The notes: generated by a model from the letters alone, not told the origin. A DNA stretch of 64,000 nt from CAVYGM01 sp963768025 (GCA_963768025.1 CAVYGM010000022.1:11419-75418), one strand, 5' to 3'. Shown: positions 37,295-47,365, numbered from the stretch's first letter. Numbers and translations are program-made.

Positions 37295-39517
37295 ATGAAA
37301 AACCTACCAATTAAAAAAAAGGGAAGATTGATTATTGTAGCCTATCGACTTCCTTTTAAAATTATAAAAGATGAAAATGGCACGTCGCTATTTCAAAACT
37401 CAGGCGGGTTGGTATCTGCGGTGCTTTCGCTGGCGCAGGGAAGTCAGGATGCCTACTATGACTTCGAAGATAAGATTCAATGGATAGGATACACGGATAA
37501 TACCGCCGAAGAACTGGAAGGGGTTGCCTTGGAAAATGAAAATTTCAAGGCGCATCCGGTTTTTATTGCACAGGAACTCAACGACAATTACTACGAAGGA
37601 TTTTGTAACGACCTTATTTGGCCCCTTTTTCATTATTTTCCATCCCTGGCAAAATTTGAAACAGACTTTTTTGACGCCTATCAGAAAGCAAATCTCCTGT
37701 TCTACGAGGCCATGAAGGACATCATTCAGCCGGATGATGTGATCTGGGTGCATGACTACCAGTTGATGATGCTACCCGATATGATTCGCCAAACTTTTCC
37801 AAAAAACAAAATTGGATTTTTCTTTCATATCCCATTCCCGTCCTACGAGATTTTTCGCTTGTTACCCAGTACCTGGCGCGACGTCATTGTGGATGGTATC
37901 CTAGGCGCTGATGTGGTAGGTTTTCATACCAACGATTACGTGGAGTATTTCCTAAAAGCCGTTCGGATGGTCATCGGGCACGGAAACCGAATGCATTACA
38001 TCACCCTTAACCAACGGATTGTCAAAGTGGATGCTTTTCCCATCAGTATTGACTACCGCAAATTCAACGATGCATTCGACGACGAGTTGGTTATCCAGCA
38101 CCGCAACGATATCCGCACCCAGCTGAAAGAAAAAATAATATTTTCCGTAGATCGCCTGGATTATTCCAAAGGCCTTCTGAATCGGTTAAAAGGATTCGAA
38201 CGGTTTCTGGAGAAAGACGATTCCTGGCACGAAAAGGTAACTTTTGTCATGGTGGTGGTACCCTCGCGGGATCAGATACCCCAGTATCAGCAAATGAAAT
38301 CCGATATTGATAAAATGGTTGGGGGGATTAATGCCAAATACGGCAAAATCAACTGGCAACCGATCCTGTATCAGTACCGCTCCATGCCATTTGAAGAGCT
38401 AGTAGGTATGTACACCGCCAGTGACGTAGCGCTGATCACCCCCGTGAGGGATGGCATGAACCTGGTATGTAAGGAATACGTAGCGAGTCGGAAGGACCAA
38501 AAAGGGGTACTCATTCTCAGTGAGATGGCCGGTGCCGCGGCAGAACTCGGCGAAGCGTTGATCATTAACCCAACGGATAGCCAGGAAATCGCGGATGCCA
38601 TTACCAAAGGCCTGGAAATGACCCCGAAAGAACAAACTAAACGAATGAAAGCCATGCGGAAACGATTGCGTGAATACGACGTTTTCGCTTGGACAAACGA
38701 TTTTTTCACCCAAATGCATATGATAGAACAAGAACACGACCGACTGAGTCTGGATTACCTGACTCCCACAGACATGGAAAATATTGGCAAAAAATACGCG
38801 GAAGCTAAAAATCGGATATTTTTCTTCGATTACGACGGAACGCTGGTTCCCATCGTGCGCGAGCCTTCGGAAGCCATCGTAACGGAAGATGTTAAATCGG
38901 TGATCGCCGAACTGGCCGAACGCGATACCGTGGTGGTCATCAGTGGTCGCGACAGTCAATTCCTCGACCAGGTGTTAGGCGATTTGCCGATTCACCTCGT
39001 GGCCGAACACGGAGCGTTGATCAAAACAAAAGAAGAAAAATCCTGGTCCTTGAACCCCTCCTACGAGGAAGGCTGGAAAGAAAGTATTCGTTCCATTCTG
39101 GATCTGTATGTAAAAAGATGCCCTGGTGCGTTTGTAGAAGAGAAGCAAACCTCTCTCGCCTGGCATTACCGAACGGCCGAAGATCAGGAATACGCCTTGA
39201 GAAGAGCCCAGGAACTCGCCTGGCAGCTCAAAAGCTTTATTCAACCCGAACAAAACCTTCAAATTATTGAGGGGAATATGGTCATTGAAATTAAAAAAAC
39301 GGCCTATAACAAGGGAACCTCCGCCAATTCGTTTTTGGATGGACAAGATTTTGATTTTATTCTGGCCATGGGCGACGATACCACGGATGAGGATATGTTT
39401 GAGGTACTTCCGGATTCTGCCTACACCATCAAGGTAGGCGATGCCCTCTCTATGGCGAAAAAGCACATTAAGAATCAGTACGCTGTCATGGAATTATTAC
39501 AAACATTTAAAGGATAG
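37295..39517 (+). CDS. otsAB: Fused trehalose-6-phosphate synthase/phosphatase
   Basis: Makes trehalose from UDP-glucose and glucose 6-phosphate. Residues 1-480 form the GT20 synthase: WVHDYQLMMLPDMIRQTFP, GFFFHIPFPSYEIFRLLP, VDRLDYSKGLLNRLKGFE and RDGMNLVCKEYVASR. Residues about 500-740 form the HAD phosphatase: FFFDYDGTLVPIVREP, VVISGRDSQFL, LVAEHGALIK and MGDDTTDEDMFEVLP. Both active sites look complete. It heads a run with DUF1460 (8-base gap) and an MscS channel, suggesting osmostress use. The 255 bases upstream carry only the stem-loop of the previous gene and the promoter area. Confidence 0.95.
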   Translation: MKNLPIKKKGRLIIVAYRLPFKIIKDENGTSLFQNSGGLVSAVLSLAQGSQDAYYDFEDKIQWIGYTDNTAEELEGVALENENFKAHPVFIAQELNDNYYEGFCNDLIWPLFHYFPSLAKFETDFFDAYQKANLLFYEAMKDIIQPDDVIWVHDYQLMMLPDMIRQTFPKNKIGFFFHIPFPSYEIFRLLPSTWRDVIVDGILGADVVGFHTNDYVEYFLKAVRMVIGHGNRMHYITLNQRIVKVDAFPISIDYRKFNDAFDDELVIQHRNDIRTQLKEKIIFSVDRLDYSKGLLNRLKGFERFLEKDDSWHEKVTFVMVVVPSRDQIPQYQQMKSDIDKMVGGINAKYGKINWQPILYQYRSMPFEELVGMYTASDVALITPVRDGMNLVCKEYVASRKDQKGVLILSEMAGAAAELGEALIINPTDSQEIADAITKGLEMTPKEQTKRMKAMRKRLREYDVFAWTNDFFTQMHMIEQEHDRLSLDYLTPTDMENIGKKYAEAKNRIFFFDYDGTLVPIVREPSEAIVTEDVKSVIAELAERDTVVVISGRDSQFLDQVLGDLPIHLVAEHGALIKTKEEKSWSLNPSYEEGWKESIRSILDLYVKRCPGAFVEEKQTSLAWHYRTAEDQEYALRRAQELAWQLKSFIQPEQNLQIIEGNMVIEIKKTAYNKGTSANSFLDGQDFDFILAMGDDTTDEDMFEVLPDSAYTIKVGDALSMAKKHIKNQYAVMELLQTFKG

Positions 39518-39525
39518 CTGTCTGT

Positions 39526-40353
39526 ATGAAGGCACTTATTTTCCTGCTTATTGCCACCTTATGGCAGGTGGATAATCTGCGGGCCCAGGAAGATCCAAAA
39601 ACTGTATACAACCGAAAGGTAAAAGGGGCTAGTCCTTCCACTAGCTTAGGCGAGCTAACCTTGTATATGGGTGGCACCTTCCTGGGTACTCCTTACGTCG
39701 CTCACACGCTGGAAGGCAACGCTACCGAGAAACTAGTATGTCGATTCGATGCCCTGGATTGTACTACCTTGGTGGACGTATCCGTTGCCTTAGCCATAGC
39801 CCGTAAAAAACAGCTGACCTATGAGGAATTCCTGGGTTTGATGACCAAATTGAGGTATTCCAACGGAACTATTGATGGCTACGCTTCCCGGCAACATTAC
39901 TTCCTGACTTGGGCCAGCGAAAATTGTAAAAGGGGGTTGATGAAGGATCTTTCAAAAGATTTGGGGGGAATACCCTACAAGAAAAGCATTGATTTTATGT
40001 CCACCCACGCTTCGTTATACGCGGGCATAACCTCAGAAACTGTTCTGGATCAAATCAAGAAAAATGAACAAGCGCTGCGCACGCAATCATTTTTTTATAT
40101 ACCCAAAACGGCAGTGGCAGCCATGGAATCCCGGCTAAAGAACGGGGATATCATCGGCATTACCTCCACCATTCCGGGCCTTGACTGCAATCATCAAGGA
40201 ATCATTAGCATGCGGCAAAACCGTGCCTACCTACTCCATGCCTCCACCACTGCCCACGAAGTGATCGTGAGCGAACAGCCTCTATCCGAGTACCTTGCTT
40301 CCGTAAAGCGGCATAGCGGAATTATAGTCCTCAGACCCAACGATACCTTTTAA
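39526..40353 (+). CDS. DUF1460 amidase-like cell-wall protein
   Basis: Exported papain-fold protein of 275 residues; characterised DUF1460 members are N-acetylmuramoyl-L-alanine amidases. The signal peptide is MKALIFLLIATLWQVDNLRA. The probable catalytic Cys is in RFDALDCTTLVDVSVALA and the His in GLDCNHQGIISM. It sits between otsAB and mscS with gaps of 8 and 13 bases, so the three are likely cotranscribed. Confidence 0.88.
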   Translation: MKALIFLLIATLWQVDNLRAQEDPKTVYNRKVKGASPSTSLGELTLYMGGTFLGTPYVAHTLEGNATEKLVCRFDALDCTTLVDVSVALAIARKKQLTYEEFLGLMTKLRYSNGTIDGYASRQHYFLTWASENCKRGLMKDLSKDLGGIPYKKSIDFMSTHASLYAGITSETVLDQIKKNEQALRTQSFFYIPKTAVAAMESRLKNGDIIGITSTIPGLDCNHQGIISMRQNRAYLLHASTTAHEVIVSEQPLSEYLASVKRHSGIIVLRPNDTF

Positions 40354-40366
40354 TAGCGCATCCCCT

Positions 40367-41422
40367 ATGGAACTACATTACTGGCACATCATTGTGGTGG
40401 CAGCTTTTCTTGGGTTTGTGGTAGGATGGGCGAGTATTAAAAGCATCCTATTTTTTTCCCGTAGGGAGGATCGAAGAACCTTACGGATTATTCATCAGAG
40501 CATTACCAGCGTTTTATACTTCTTCTTCCCGATCCTTTTTGTTCAAATAGTTTCGCTGAATAAGCTGGCGACAAAGACGGAAAGTTATTGGGTGTACACC
40601 GGCAGCAAACTAGCCCTGATTGCGGTCGGCACTTGGTTGGCCATTCGGATCATCATCATTTTTGAAAAAGTCTTCCTGGATCAACTCGATCTAAACAAAG
40701 CAAATAATCTTCAGGAAAGGAGGCTATACACCAAAGTCAAATTCATCAAACGACTTATTGTCATTCTTATTCTGGTTCTGGCGGTGTCGTTGTTGTTACT
40801 GAGCTTCCAACGGGGAAGGGAATTTGGGTTGGGCCTGTTGACTTCCGCCGGGATAGTGAGCGTTATCGTGGGTTTTGCCGCCCAGAAAACCATTGGAAAC
40901 CTCCTGGCGGGCATTCAGATTGCCTTTACCCAACCCATTAAAATCGAAGATGCAGTGATTGTAGAAGGGGAATGGGGTACCATTGAAGAAATTAATCTGA
41001 CCTACGTAGTGGTAAAAATCTGGGATTTGAGAAGAATGGTATTACCCATTACCTATTTCATTGAGAAACCTTTTCAGAACTGGACCCGAAATGATTCAAG
41101 CGTTATCGGAACCGTCTATTTTTATCTCAGTTACCACACCCCGGTAGAGACCCTGCGTACCCACCTGAACACCATTCTCGCCGAAAATCCCCTGTGGGAT
41201 GGCATAACATCCGCCCTGCAGGTGACTGACACCCGCGATCAGTACATCGTGGTGCGGGCCATCATGTCGGCCCGAAATGCGCCTAACGCGTTTGACCTAC
41301 GCTGCATGGTACGGGAGCAGGTCATTCAGTTTATTCAATCCGACTACCCAGAGGCACTGCCCTCCTACCCCATTACCTTTCCAAAAATTGATAGCGTAGC
41401 CGAAGAAAAAGGCAAAAGCTAA
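40367..41422 (+). CDS. MscS-family mechanosensitive channel
   Basis: Inner-membrane tension-gated channel that releases solutes on hypo-osmotic shock. 351 residues with four hydrophobic segments. The pore helix and adjoining sequence GIVSVIVGFAAQKTIGNLLA is followed by the beta-domain QPIKIEDAVIVEGEWGTIEE and VLPITYFIEKPFQNWTR. It is the last gene of the otsAB-DUF1460-mscS run and is closed by a strong stem-loop. Confidence 0.92.
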   Translation: MELHYWHIIVVAAFLGFVVGWASIKSILFFSRREDRRTLRIIHQSITSVLYFFFPILFVQIVSLNKLATKTESYWVYTGSKLALIAVGTWLAIRIIIIFEKVFLDQLDLNKANNLQERRLYTKVKFIKRLIVILILVLAVSLLLLSFQRGREFGLGLLTSAGIVSVIVGFAAQKTIGNLLAGIQIAFTQPIKIEDAVIVEGEWGTIEEINLTYVVVKIWDLRRMVLPITYFIEKPFQNWTRNDSSVIGTVYFYLSYHTPVETLRTHLNTILAENPLWDGITSALQVTDTRDQYIVVRAIMSARNAPNAFDLRCMVREQVIQFIQSDYPEALPSYPITFPKIDSVAEEKGKS

Positions 41423-41497
41423 CTATCTGGACTTCAATTTCTGGGGCTATTTCAGATTATTTACCTCCTAAAAAAAAGAAATCAGTGGGCAAACAAA

Positions 41498-41525
41498 AAA
41501 GCCATTCGAAATCTCGAATGGCTTT
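41498..41525. terminator. Bidirectional terminator between mscS and DinB genes
   Basis: A 12-bp perfect stem (41498-41509 with 41514-41525) with a 4-base loop, preceded by an A tract, between two converging genes. Confidence 0.8.
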
Positions 41526-41621
41526 CCGACATATATCCACACCATTAAAAGCACAACCCTAGCAGGTTGAACTTTATCTTAAATATTGTTATTCCGTGTT
41601 AGAACGAAAGTTAATACTTTT

Positions 41622-42182
41622 TTAATTATAATCATCATAATTATCGCCAAAAATACTACTATCATTTAAATCTTCCAAGTCTTCTTCCCTAAAAGAATCA
41701 TTTAGCAGCCCTTTTTTCAGCAAAGAGATTTGTCCAGCGTGATAAAGGTCATGGTTTATGATACCATGCAGCAGCGTGTAGTAGGAATAATCCCGACCCG
41801 GCACGATATCATCCAGAAAATCATCATTGGATTTTTTTTCAAGCTCACTTACCAACTCCTCTTGCGAAAGACTTAGCTCCATTTGGAGCGTTTCCCATTC
41901 TAACTCATCAAAGTGATTAAAGGTTTTCCAATTTTTCTCTTTTGTTCGAATATCAAAATTGGCATCCCCCTGCAATTTCCTGACGGCAAATATTCGCCAG
42001 GTAGTTATATGAAAAACGATTTCGGCAATGGTATGCGTATGTTGAATAACAACTTTATCTGCCATTTTGGGAGTCACTCCCCTCAATACCTCCACCACCG
42101 AAGGACCATGCCATGCCTGCTCACTTTCGTAGGTATCGTTCAGTAAATCTATAATTCTTAAAAGTTCCTCCTTGGTATCCAT
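41622..42182 (-). CDS. DinB-family protein
   Basis: A 186-residue four-helix protein of the DinB/YfiT superfamily (metal-dependent thiol or hydrolase-like folds; individual roles mostly unknown). The start at 42182 (MDTKEELLRIIDLLNDTYES) is preferred over 42203. The conserved histidines are in HTHTIAEIVFHITTWRIFA and in the C-terminal HGIINHDLYHAGQISLLKKG, the three-His metal pattern of the family. It stands alone, divergent from the sortilin-like gene. Confidence 0.85.
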   Translation of the reverse strand: MDTKEELLRIIDLLNDTYESEQAWHGPSVVEVLRGVTPKMADKVVIQHTHTIAEIVFHITTWRIFAVRKLQGDANFDIRTKEKNWKTFNHFDELEWETLQMELSLSQEELVSELEKKSNDDFLDDIVPGRDYSYYTLLHGIINHDLYHAGQISLLKKGLLNDSFREEDLEDLNDSSIFGDNYDDYN

Positions 42183-42390
42183 CACGACTTGTTTAGGGTG
42201 CAAGTATGTCGATTTTGAAAAAACAACCTAATAAATTTGTGTTTTTTATTCCCTATACGTTGCGCCTCTCTGCAAATATTCTAAAAAAACTGGCTTAATT
42301 GCCCTAAAAAATGATTTTGGAGGCGGGTGAACCGACGACAATCTCAAATTTTGCCTAACTTTCAAATCTGATAACCTAAACGAATCAACC

Positions 42391-45300
42391 ATGAGAAACT
42401 GGTATACCCTACCTGTTAAAAAAAGCCGATGGCTCCTCTATTTAGCCATTAGCTCCTTGTTTATTTTTCCGGCCCAAGCCCAGAGAAGAGCGAAAACCAC
42501 CGCCGCTGCCGCCCAGGCAAACGAACCGGCGTACAGCAATTCCCTATTAACAGGATTGAAATGGCGCAACATCGGGCCGTTTCGCGGTGGCCGGTCCATT
42601 GCCGTGAGCGGGGTACCTGGCCAACCTAATGTGTACTACTTTGGGGCCGTTGGCGGCGGGGTTTGGAAGTCGGTTGATGGAGGAAACAATTGGTTTCCTA
42701 TATCGGATTCCACCTTTAAGGCTACGTCCATTGGGGCTATTGCTGTGGCACCTTCCAATCCTAATGTGATCTATACCGGCACCGGTGAATCAGACATCCG
42801 GGGCAATATCTCCTATGGTGACGGCATGTACAAGTCTACGGACGCCGGAAGTACCTGGAAGCGGATCGGACTGATGAAGGCCAGTACTATCGCCTCCATT
42901 CAGGTTCACCCAACCAATCCGGATTTGGTTTACGTAGCGGCGATGGGAAATATCTTTGGGACTAACCCCGAACGAGGAGTTTTTAAATCAAAAGATGGGG
43001 GACAAACCTGGAAGCAGGTCCTGGCCCGCAACGACAGCACCGGAGCGGTAGACCTGAAAATTGACCCCAATAATCCGGAAGTTCTGTACGCAACGCTGTG
43101 GCAGGCCTATCGCAATCATTTCTCGATGAGCAGCGGCGGACCCGGCAGCGGAATTTATAAATCCACCGACGGCGGAGAAACCTGGAAAGATATTTCCAAA
43201 AACGCCGGCCTACCCAAGGGCCTTCTGGGGAAAATAGGGATTACGGTATCCCCCGTAAACTCCAACCGGTTGTACGCCATGATCGAAAATAAAGAGAATG
43301 GTGGACTGTACGGGTCGGAAGATGGAGGTACCTCCTGGCAACTGATCAATGGAGGAGCCTTTTTGAAGCAGAGGCCCTGGTACTATATGAATCTGGCCGC
43401 GGATCCTAAAAATGAAAACGGGCTGATCGTGCTCAATGTGGATGCCTGGAAGTCGTTTGACGGCGGCAAGACGTTCTCTGAAATAGCGGTCCACCACGGA
43501 GATACCCATGATATTTGGTTTAACCCCGACAACTCCGATAACTTTATTATAGGGGATGATGGGGGCGGCGAAGTGACCTACAACGGAGGAGCTACCTTCA
43601 CCGAGCTCGACCTACCTACCGCCCAGTTTTATCACGTGCATACTGATAATGATTTCCCCTACAATGTATATGGGGCTCAACAGGACAACAGCACCGTACG
43701 GATTGCCAGCCGCACGGATGGGTATTCTATTTCGGACAAAGATTGGTTTCCCGTGGCGGGTGGCGAATCGGGCTACGTGGTTCACGATCCGCTGAACTCC
43801 GATATTACGATTGGTGGCAGTTACGACGGTTTTCTGAATGTCAATAACCAAAGAACCGGGGAGAGACGATTGATTAATGTATTTCCTGAGTTTTATATGG
43901 GTCACGGATCGGATACCCGCGAGTACCGATTCCAATGGACCTTCCCGATTCTATTTTCTCCCCACGACCCAAAGACCCTGTACGTAACTTCCCAGTATGT
44001 CCACAAGTCTACGGATTACGGGTACAGCTGGGACAAAATAAGCCCTGACCTCACCCGCCACGACCCTGCCACCATGGGCCCGAGTGGAGGCCCGATCAGC
44101 AAGGACAACACCGGCGTTGAAACGTATGCTACTATTTTCGCTTTTGAAGAATCTACCTTAGAAAAAGGGATTTTCTATGCCGGATCGGACGACGGCCTGG
44201 TTCATATAAGTAAAGATGCGGGCAAAACTTGGGAGAATATCACCCCACCAGCCTCGCTACTGCCGGAGTTTTCGATGATCAGCATCATCGAGGTTTCGCC
44301 GCATTCTCCAGCGACGGTATACCTGGCGGCCACCCGGTACAAATTGAATGACTTCAAGCCTTACCTGCTCAAATCCATTGATTACGGCAAGACCTGGAAG
44401 TCCATTTCGGGTAACATCCCACAAGATCAGTTTACCAGGGTCATCCGCGAAGATCCCAACCAGCCTAACTACCTCTACGCGGGTACTGAACAGGGAGTTT
44501 GGGTATCCTTCAACGGAGGGAGCGCCTGGCAATCCTTACAACTGAACCTTCCCACCACCCCGATCCACGATCTGGTGATTCAAAAAAGGGAAAAAGACCT
44601 GGTGGTGGCTACCCACGGCCGGTCGTTCTGGATATTGGACGATCTCTCTCCAATCTACCAATTGAATGAAGAGATTGCCAAATCGGACGCCCACCTTTTT
44701 AAGCCCGGCCATGCCTACCGGATGAGTGGTGGCAACAGAAAACAGGACATACCTACCGAAGGAGAGAATGCACCCGGTGGGGCGGTAGTCAGGTACTACC
44801 TGAAAGAAAAGCCCAAGGAGGAGTTAAAAATGCATTTCCTTACTATGGGGGGCGACTCGGTGATTAGCTATTCGAGCCTGAAAAACAAACGGGGGGAGCC
44901 GATGAAGGCGGTGAAAGATTTTTATACCGACGAAAAAATAACCCGCCCTGGCACCTTGCCCATTCAGGCAGGTACTAATGCTTTTGTGTGGGATATGCGC
45001 TACCCCGATGCCACTCAGGTAGATGGAACCAACATCATGTGGTCTGGATCGGTGGTTGGGCCGGTTGCCGTTCCTGGTATGTACCAGGTACACCTCTACG
45101 CGGGTAATAAACTGATCGGTCGGCAGGAATTTGAGATTCTGAAAGATCCACGGATTAAAACCACGGATGCCGAATTCAAGGAGCAGTTTGACCTGGCGAT
45201 GAAAATAAATCAAAAGCTATCCGAAACGCACAAGGGTATCAACAAAATAAGGAGCATCCGCAAGCAGGTAGGTGAGTATATGTCGTCGGTGAAGGATTCA

Positions 45301-45627
45301 TCATCCACCAAAAGGTTGAAGGAGCTATCGAAACCGATGCTGGATTCGTTTGAGAAAATAGAAAATACGCTCATGCAACCTAAATCCAAAGCGGGTCAGG
45401 ATGCCTTGAACTTCCCGATTCAATTGAATGATAAACTAGCCGGGGTAAAAAGCGTGGTCATGTCTGGCAATGACCGACCTACCAAATCATCCTACGAGGC
45501 CTTTGAAAGCATCTCCAAGAGGATAGATGAGCAGCTCGATAAGCTATCCGAGATCATTAATAAGGATGTACCTATTTTTAACGAGGCTGCCCGTCAGTCG
45601 GAGATGAAGGCCATTATTGTCAACTAA
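42391..45627 (+). CDS. Secreted sortilin/BNR-repeat protein
   Basis: A 1078-residue exported protein of the VPS10/sortilin-like beta-propeller group often labelled glycosyl hydrolase. The signal peptide ends near AISSLFIFPAQAQ. Asp-box repeats recur: GVWKSVDGGNNWFPI, MYKSTDAGSTWKRIGL, VFKSKDGGQTWKQV, IYKSTDGGETWKDI, HISKDAGKTWENI and LLKSIDYGKTWKSI. The opening LKWRNIGPFRGGRSIAVSG is characteristic. The last 250 residues are helical and charged. Catalytic activity is not established for this group, so I would not call it a hydrolase with confidence. Confidence 0.9.
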   Translation: MRNWYTLPVKKSRWLLYLAISSLFIFPAQAQRRAKTTAAAAQANEPAYSNSLLTGLKWRNIGPFRGGRSIAVSGVPGQPNVYYFGAVGGGVWKSVDGGNNWFPISDSTFKATSIGAIAVAPSNPNVIYTGTGESDIRGNISYGDGMYKSTDAGSTWKRIGLMKASTIASIQVHPTNPDLVYVAAMGNIFGTNPERGVFKSKDGGQTWKQVLARNDSTGAVDLKIDPNNPEVLYATLWQAYRNHFSMSSGGPGSGIYKSTDGGETWKDISKNAGLPKGLLGKIGITVSPVNSNRLYAMIENKENGGLYGSEDGGTSWQLINGGAFLKQRPWYYMNLAADPKNENGLIVLNVDAWKSFDGGKTFSEIAVHHGDTHDIWFNPDNSDNFIIGDDGGGEVTYNGGATFTELDLPTAQFYHVHTDNDFPYNVYGAQQDNSTVRIASRTDGYSISDKDWFPVAGGESGYVVHDPLNSDITIGGSYDGFLNVNNQRTGERRLINVFPEFYMGHGSDTREYRFQWTFPILFSPHDPKTLYVTSQYVHKSTDYGYSWDKISPDLTRHDPATMGPSGGPISKDNTGVETYATIFAFEESTLEKGIFYAGSDDGLVHISKDAGKTWENITPPASLLPEFSMISIIEVSPHSPATVYLAATRYKLNDFKPYLLKSIDYGKTWKSISGNIPQDQFTRVIREDPNQPNYLYAGTEQGVWVSFNGGSAWQSLQLNLPTTPIHDLVIQKREKDLVVATHGRSFWILDDLSPIYQLNEEIAKSDAHLFKPGHAYRMSGGNRKQDIPTEGENAPGGAVVRYYLKEKPKEELKMHFLTMGGDSVISYSSLKNKRGEPMKAVKDFYTDEKITRPGTLPIQAGTNAFVWDMRYPDATQVDGTNIMWSGSVVGPVAVPGMYQVHLYAGNKLIGRQEFEILKDPRIKTTDAEFKEQFDLAMKINQKLSETHKGINKIRSIRKQVGEYMSSVKDSSSTKRLKELSKPMLDSFEKIENTLMQPKSKAGQDALNFPIQLNDKLAGVKSVVMSGNDRPTKSSYEAFESISKRIDEQLDKLSEIINKDVPIFNEAARQSEMKAIIVN

Positions 45628-45789
45628 GTAGCAGATGGCTACCAGCTCATAGCTGTTGGCATTTATAAGCGTCTGATAAATAAGGTACTATTTGACATTT
45701 AAGCCATTCAGTCGCTGTAAACTGCTTCTGCGCAACTGGTTGAGGGTTGGGTATGAATCAAAACAGCTTTCCTTATTGCCCTCCTTAAT

Positions 45790-45820
45790 TTTGGAGCCTA
45801 GTGGGAGAATTGTATCTTTG
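45790..45820 (+). promoter_or_regulatory. Promoter before DUF6580 gene
   Basis: TTTG at 45790-45793 and TATCTTTG at 45813-45820 match the Bacteroidota -33/-7 pair with a 19-base spacer. They end 24 bases before the ATG chosen at 45845. Confidence 0.65.
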
Positions 45821-45844
45821 CTAAATAATTGAATGTACGGCATA

Positions 45845-46396
45845 ATGAAGAAAATAGAGAACATCCGTTTAGTGACCCTGGTTACCATGATTTTGGCTGC
45901 AGCCCTATCCAGGTTACTGCCTCATCCCTACAACTTTACCCCGATTGGAGCCATTGCCTTATTTGGGGGTGCTTATTTCACCCAAAAATGGTTGGCTTTT
46001 GTCATTCCATTGGGTGCCCTCTTGCTGAGCGATGCCCTCATCGGGTTTCATGGCTCCATGTTTGCCGTGTATGGGTCCTTTGTCCTGATTGTGGCCATGG
46101 GCATGGGAATGCTGAAAAAAGTGACGGCAGGGAAGGTAGTTGTGAGTGCATTTTTGTCCTCAGCCTTGTTCTTCCTCATCACCAATTTTGCGGTATGGTA
46201 CGGCGCGGATGCTTTCTATCCCCAAACCATGGCTGGCTTGGGTGCGTGTTATCTCGCTGGTCTGCAATTCTACCAGCAGACCTTTTTCGGGAATTTGTTT
46301 TTGAATACTGTCATGGGGGATTTGTTTTTTACGGGTGTGTTGTTCGGTTCCTACGAACTTCTGAACTCCAAGGTACTCGCCCCCAAAATGGTCTGA
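45845..46396 (+). CDS. DUF6580 membrane protein, ECF-transporter-like
   Basis: 183 residues, about five or six transmembrane helices. ATG 45845 (MKKIENIRLVTLVTMILAAA) is preferred over 45833, being 24 bases after the promoter box. LLPHPYNFTPIGAIALFGGA and the loop LLSDALIGFHGS are typical of the family, which resembles substrate-binding S components of ECF vitamin transporters. The substrate is unknown and no A or T component genes are nearby. Confidence 0.8.
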   Translation: MKKIENIRLVTLVTMILAAALSRLLPHPYNFTPIGAIALFGGAYFTQKWLAFVIPLGALLLSDALIGFHGSMFAVYGSFVLIVAMGMGMLKKVTAGKVVVSAFLSSALFFLITNFAVWYGADAFYPQTMAGLGACYLAGLQFYQQTFFGNLFLNTVMGDLFFTGVLFGSYELLNSKVLAPKMV

Positions 46397-46412
46397 TTGA
46401 CCCTACTTATCA

Positions 46413-46450
46413 AACGAAGGGCCGGTTGATCACTCAACCGGCCCTTCGTT
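46413..46450. terminator. Bidirectional terminator between DUF6580 and PPC genes
   Basis: A 17-bp perfect stem (46413-46429 with 46434-46450) with a 4-base TCAC loop and a T-rich right flank. It fills the gap between two converging genes that stop 59 bases apart. Confidence 0.88.
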
Positions 46451-46454
46451 ATTT

Positions 46455-46898
46455 TTATTTCCTTGGTTTTTTATACACTTTCAATTCCAGATACCCACTG
46501 GCCTCATCATGTTCGCGCTTGTACTGAAGGCCGGGCAGCAGCCCAATCACAATCTCCACAGTGGTGTATACCAGGCAACCTTCCAGCACATGCCCGCCGA
46601 GGGTTTGGCCGATCGAATCCGAAACTCCCAGATGCAGATGCGATCCGTGGGTAGACAGGGTACCCGTCAGACTGAGAATTTCGAAAGGCCCCTGCACTAG
46701 GGTACCCTTATCCTGATCGGCAAAACGCAGCTGGGCCTGGGTAAGGCTCCCTACGCAGGTCAGCACAAACCCCGCCTCAATTCGATTTTCCTCCAAAAAA
46801 TAGCCCAGAAATTGTTTCAAGTCCTCCCCCGGACTCAACCGAAGGGTGACGATTTCCAGGTTATGGCTGGATAGAATTTGTTGGGAATACTCCTTCAT
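46455..46898 (-). CDS. PPC/DUF296 domain protein
   Basis: A 147-residue single PPC domain (shared with plant AT-hook proteins, trimeric in bacteria). The sequence RLSPGEDLKQFLGYFLEEN, TCVGSLTQAQLRFADQD, LTGTLSTHGSHLHLGVSD and GGHVLEGCLVYTTVEIVIG covers the whole fold, including the His-containing metal/ligand site. DNA binding is not demonstrated for bacterial stand-alone members. The start at 46898 is the only good one. Confidence 0.88.
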   Translation of the reverse strand: MKEYSQQILSSHNLEIVTLRLSPGEDLKQFLGYFLEENRIEAGFVLTCVGSLTQAQLRFADQDKGTLVQGPFEILSLTGTLSTHGSHLHLGVSDSIGQTLGGHVLEGCLVYTTVEIVIGLLPGLQYKREHDEASGYLELKVYKKPRK

Positions 46899-46946
46899 AG
46901 GTGAATTAGTACGTAAAGGAATAGTGAAATGTTCTAGGACCAGGCT

Positions 46947-47306
46947 TCAAATCGCAGAAGTCTTTTTTCTGGATTTAGCGAGTGGTTTGGAGCCCTTTTG
47001 AATCCTGAGATTGTACTCAAAAAATTCAATTGCTCTCTGAATAGAACTATTTCGAACTGCGGAAAAGTAGGGTTTTTTCTGTTTAACGTCCACCAGCCGT
47101 ATATCCAGCTTGTACACGGTTCCTTCCGGGTAATTGTCAATTATTTTGCGCAAGCACCGTATTTTGTAATTAGAGGGTACCGATTGCCCCTCCATGGTTT
47201 TGAGGGTAGGCTTTTGGGTACGCGGATCAAGGGACATTTTGGCAAAAACATCCAAGTACAGGAATTTTTTGACCTCCGGAAATTGCTCGATGAGGGAAAG
47301 CTGCAT
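46947..47306 (-). CDS. Small conserved protein of unknown function
   Basis: A 119-residue basic protein that I do not recognise. It contains no signal or membrane segment. Charged, probably alpha/beta sequence such as MEGQSVPSNYKIRCLRKIID and SSIQRAIEFFEYNLRIQKG ends in a lysine-rich tail (SKPLAKSRKKTSAI). It lies 59 bases downstream of the deacetylase-like gene on the same strand and may share its transcript. Confidence 0.55.
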   Translation of the reverse strand: MQLSLIEQFPEVKKFLYLDVFAKMSLDPRTQKPTLKTMEGQSVPSNYKIRCLRKIIDNYPEGTVYKLDIRLVDVKQKKPYFSAVRNSSIQRAIEFFEYNLRIQKGSKPLAKSRKKTSAI

Positions 47307-47365
47307 GAGAATCAGGGTTGACTCTGCAAAATTTATTTTTTTTTCGAAAAAACCAAGCTAATTTT

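Noticed and set aside
42391..45627. Calling the BNR protein a glycoside hydrolase
   Set aside because: Asp-box repeats show a beta-propeller, but no catalytic residues of a known hydrolase family are evident.
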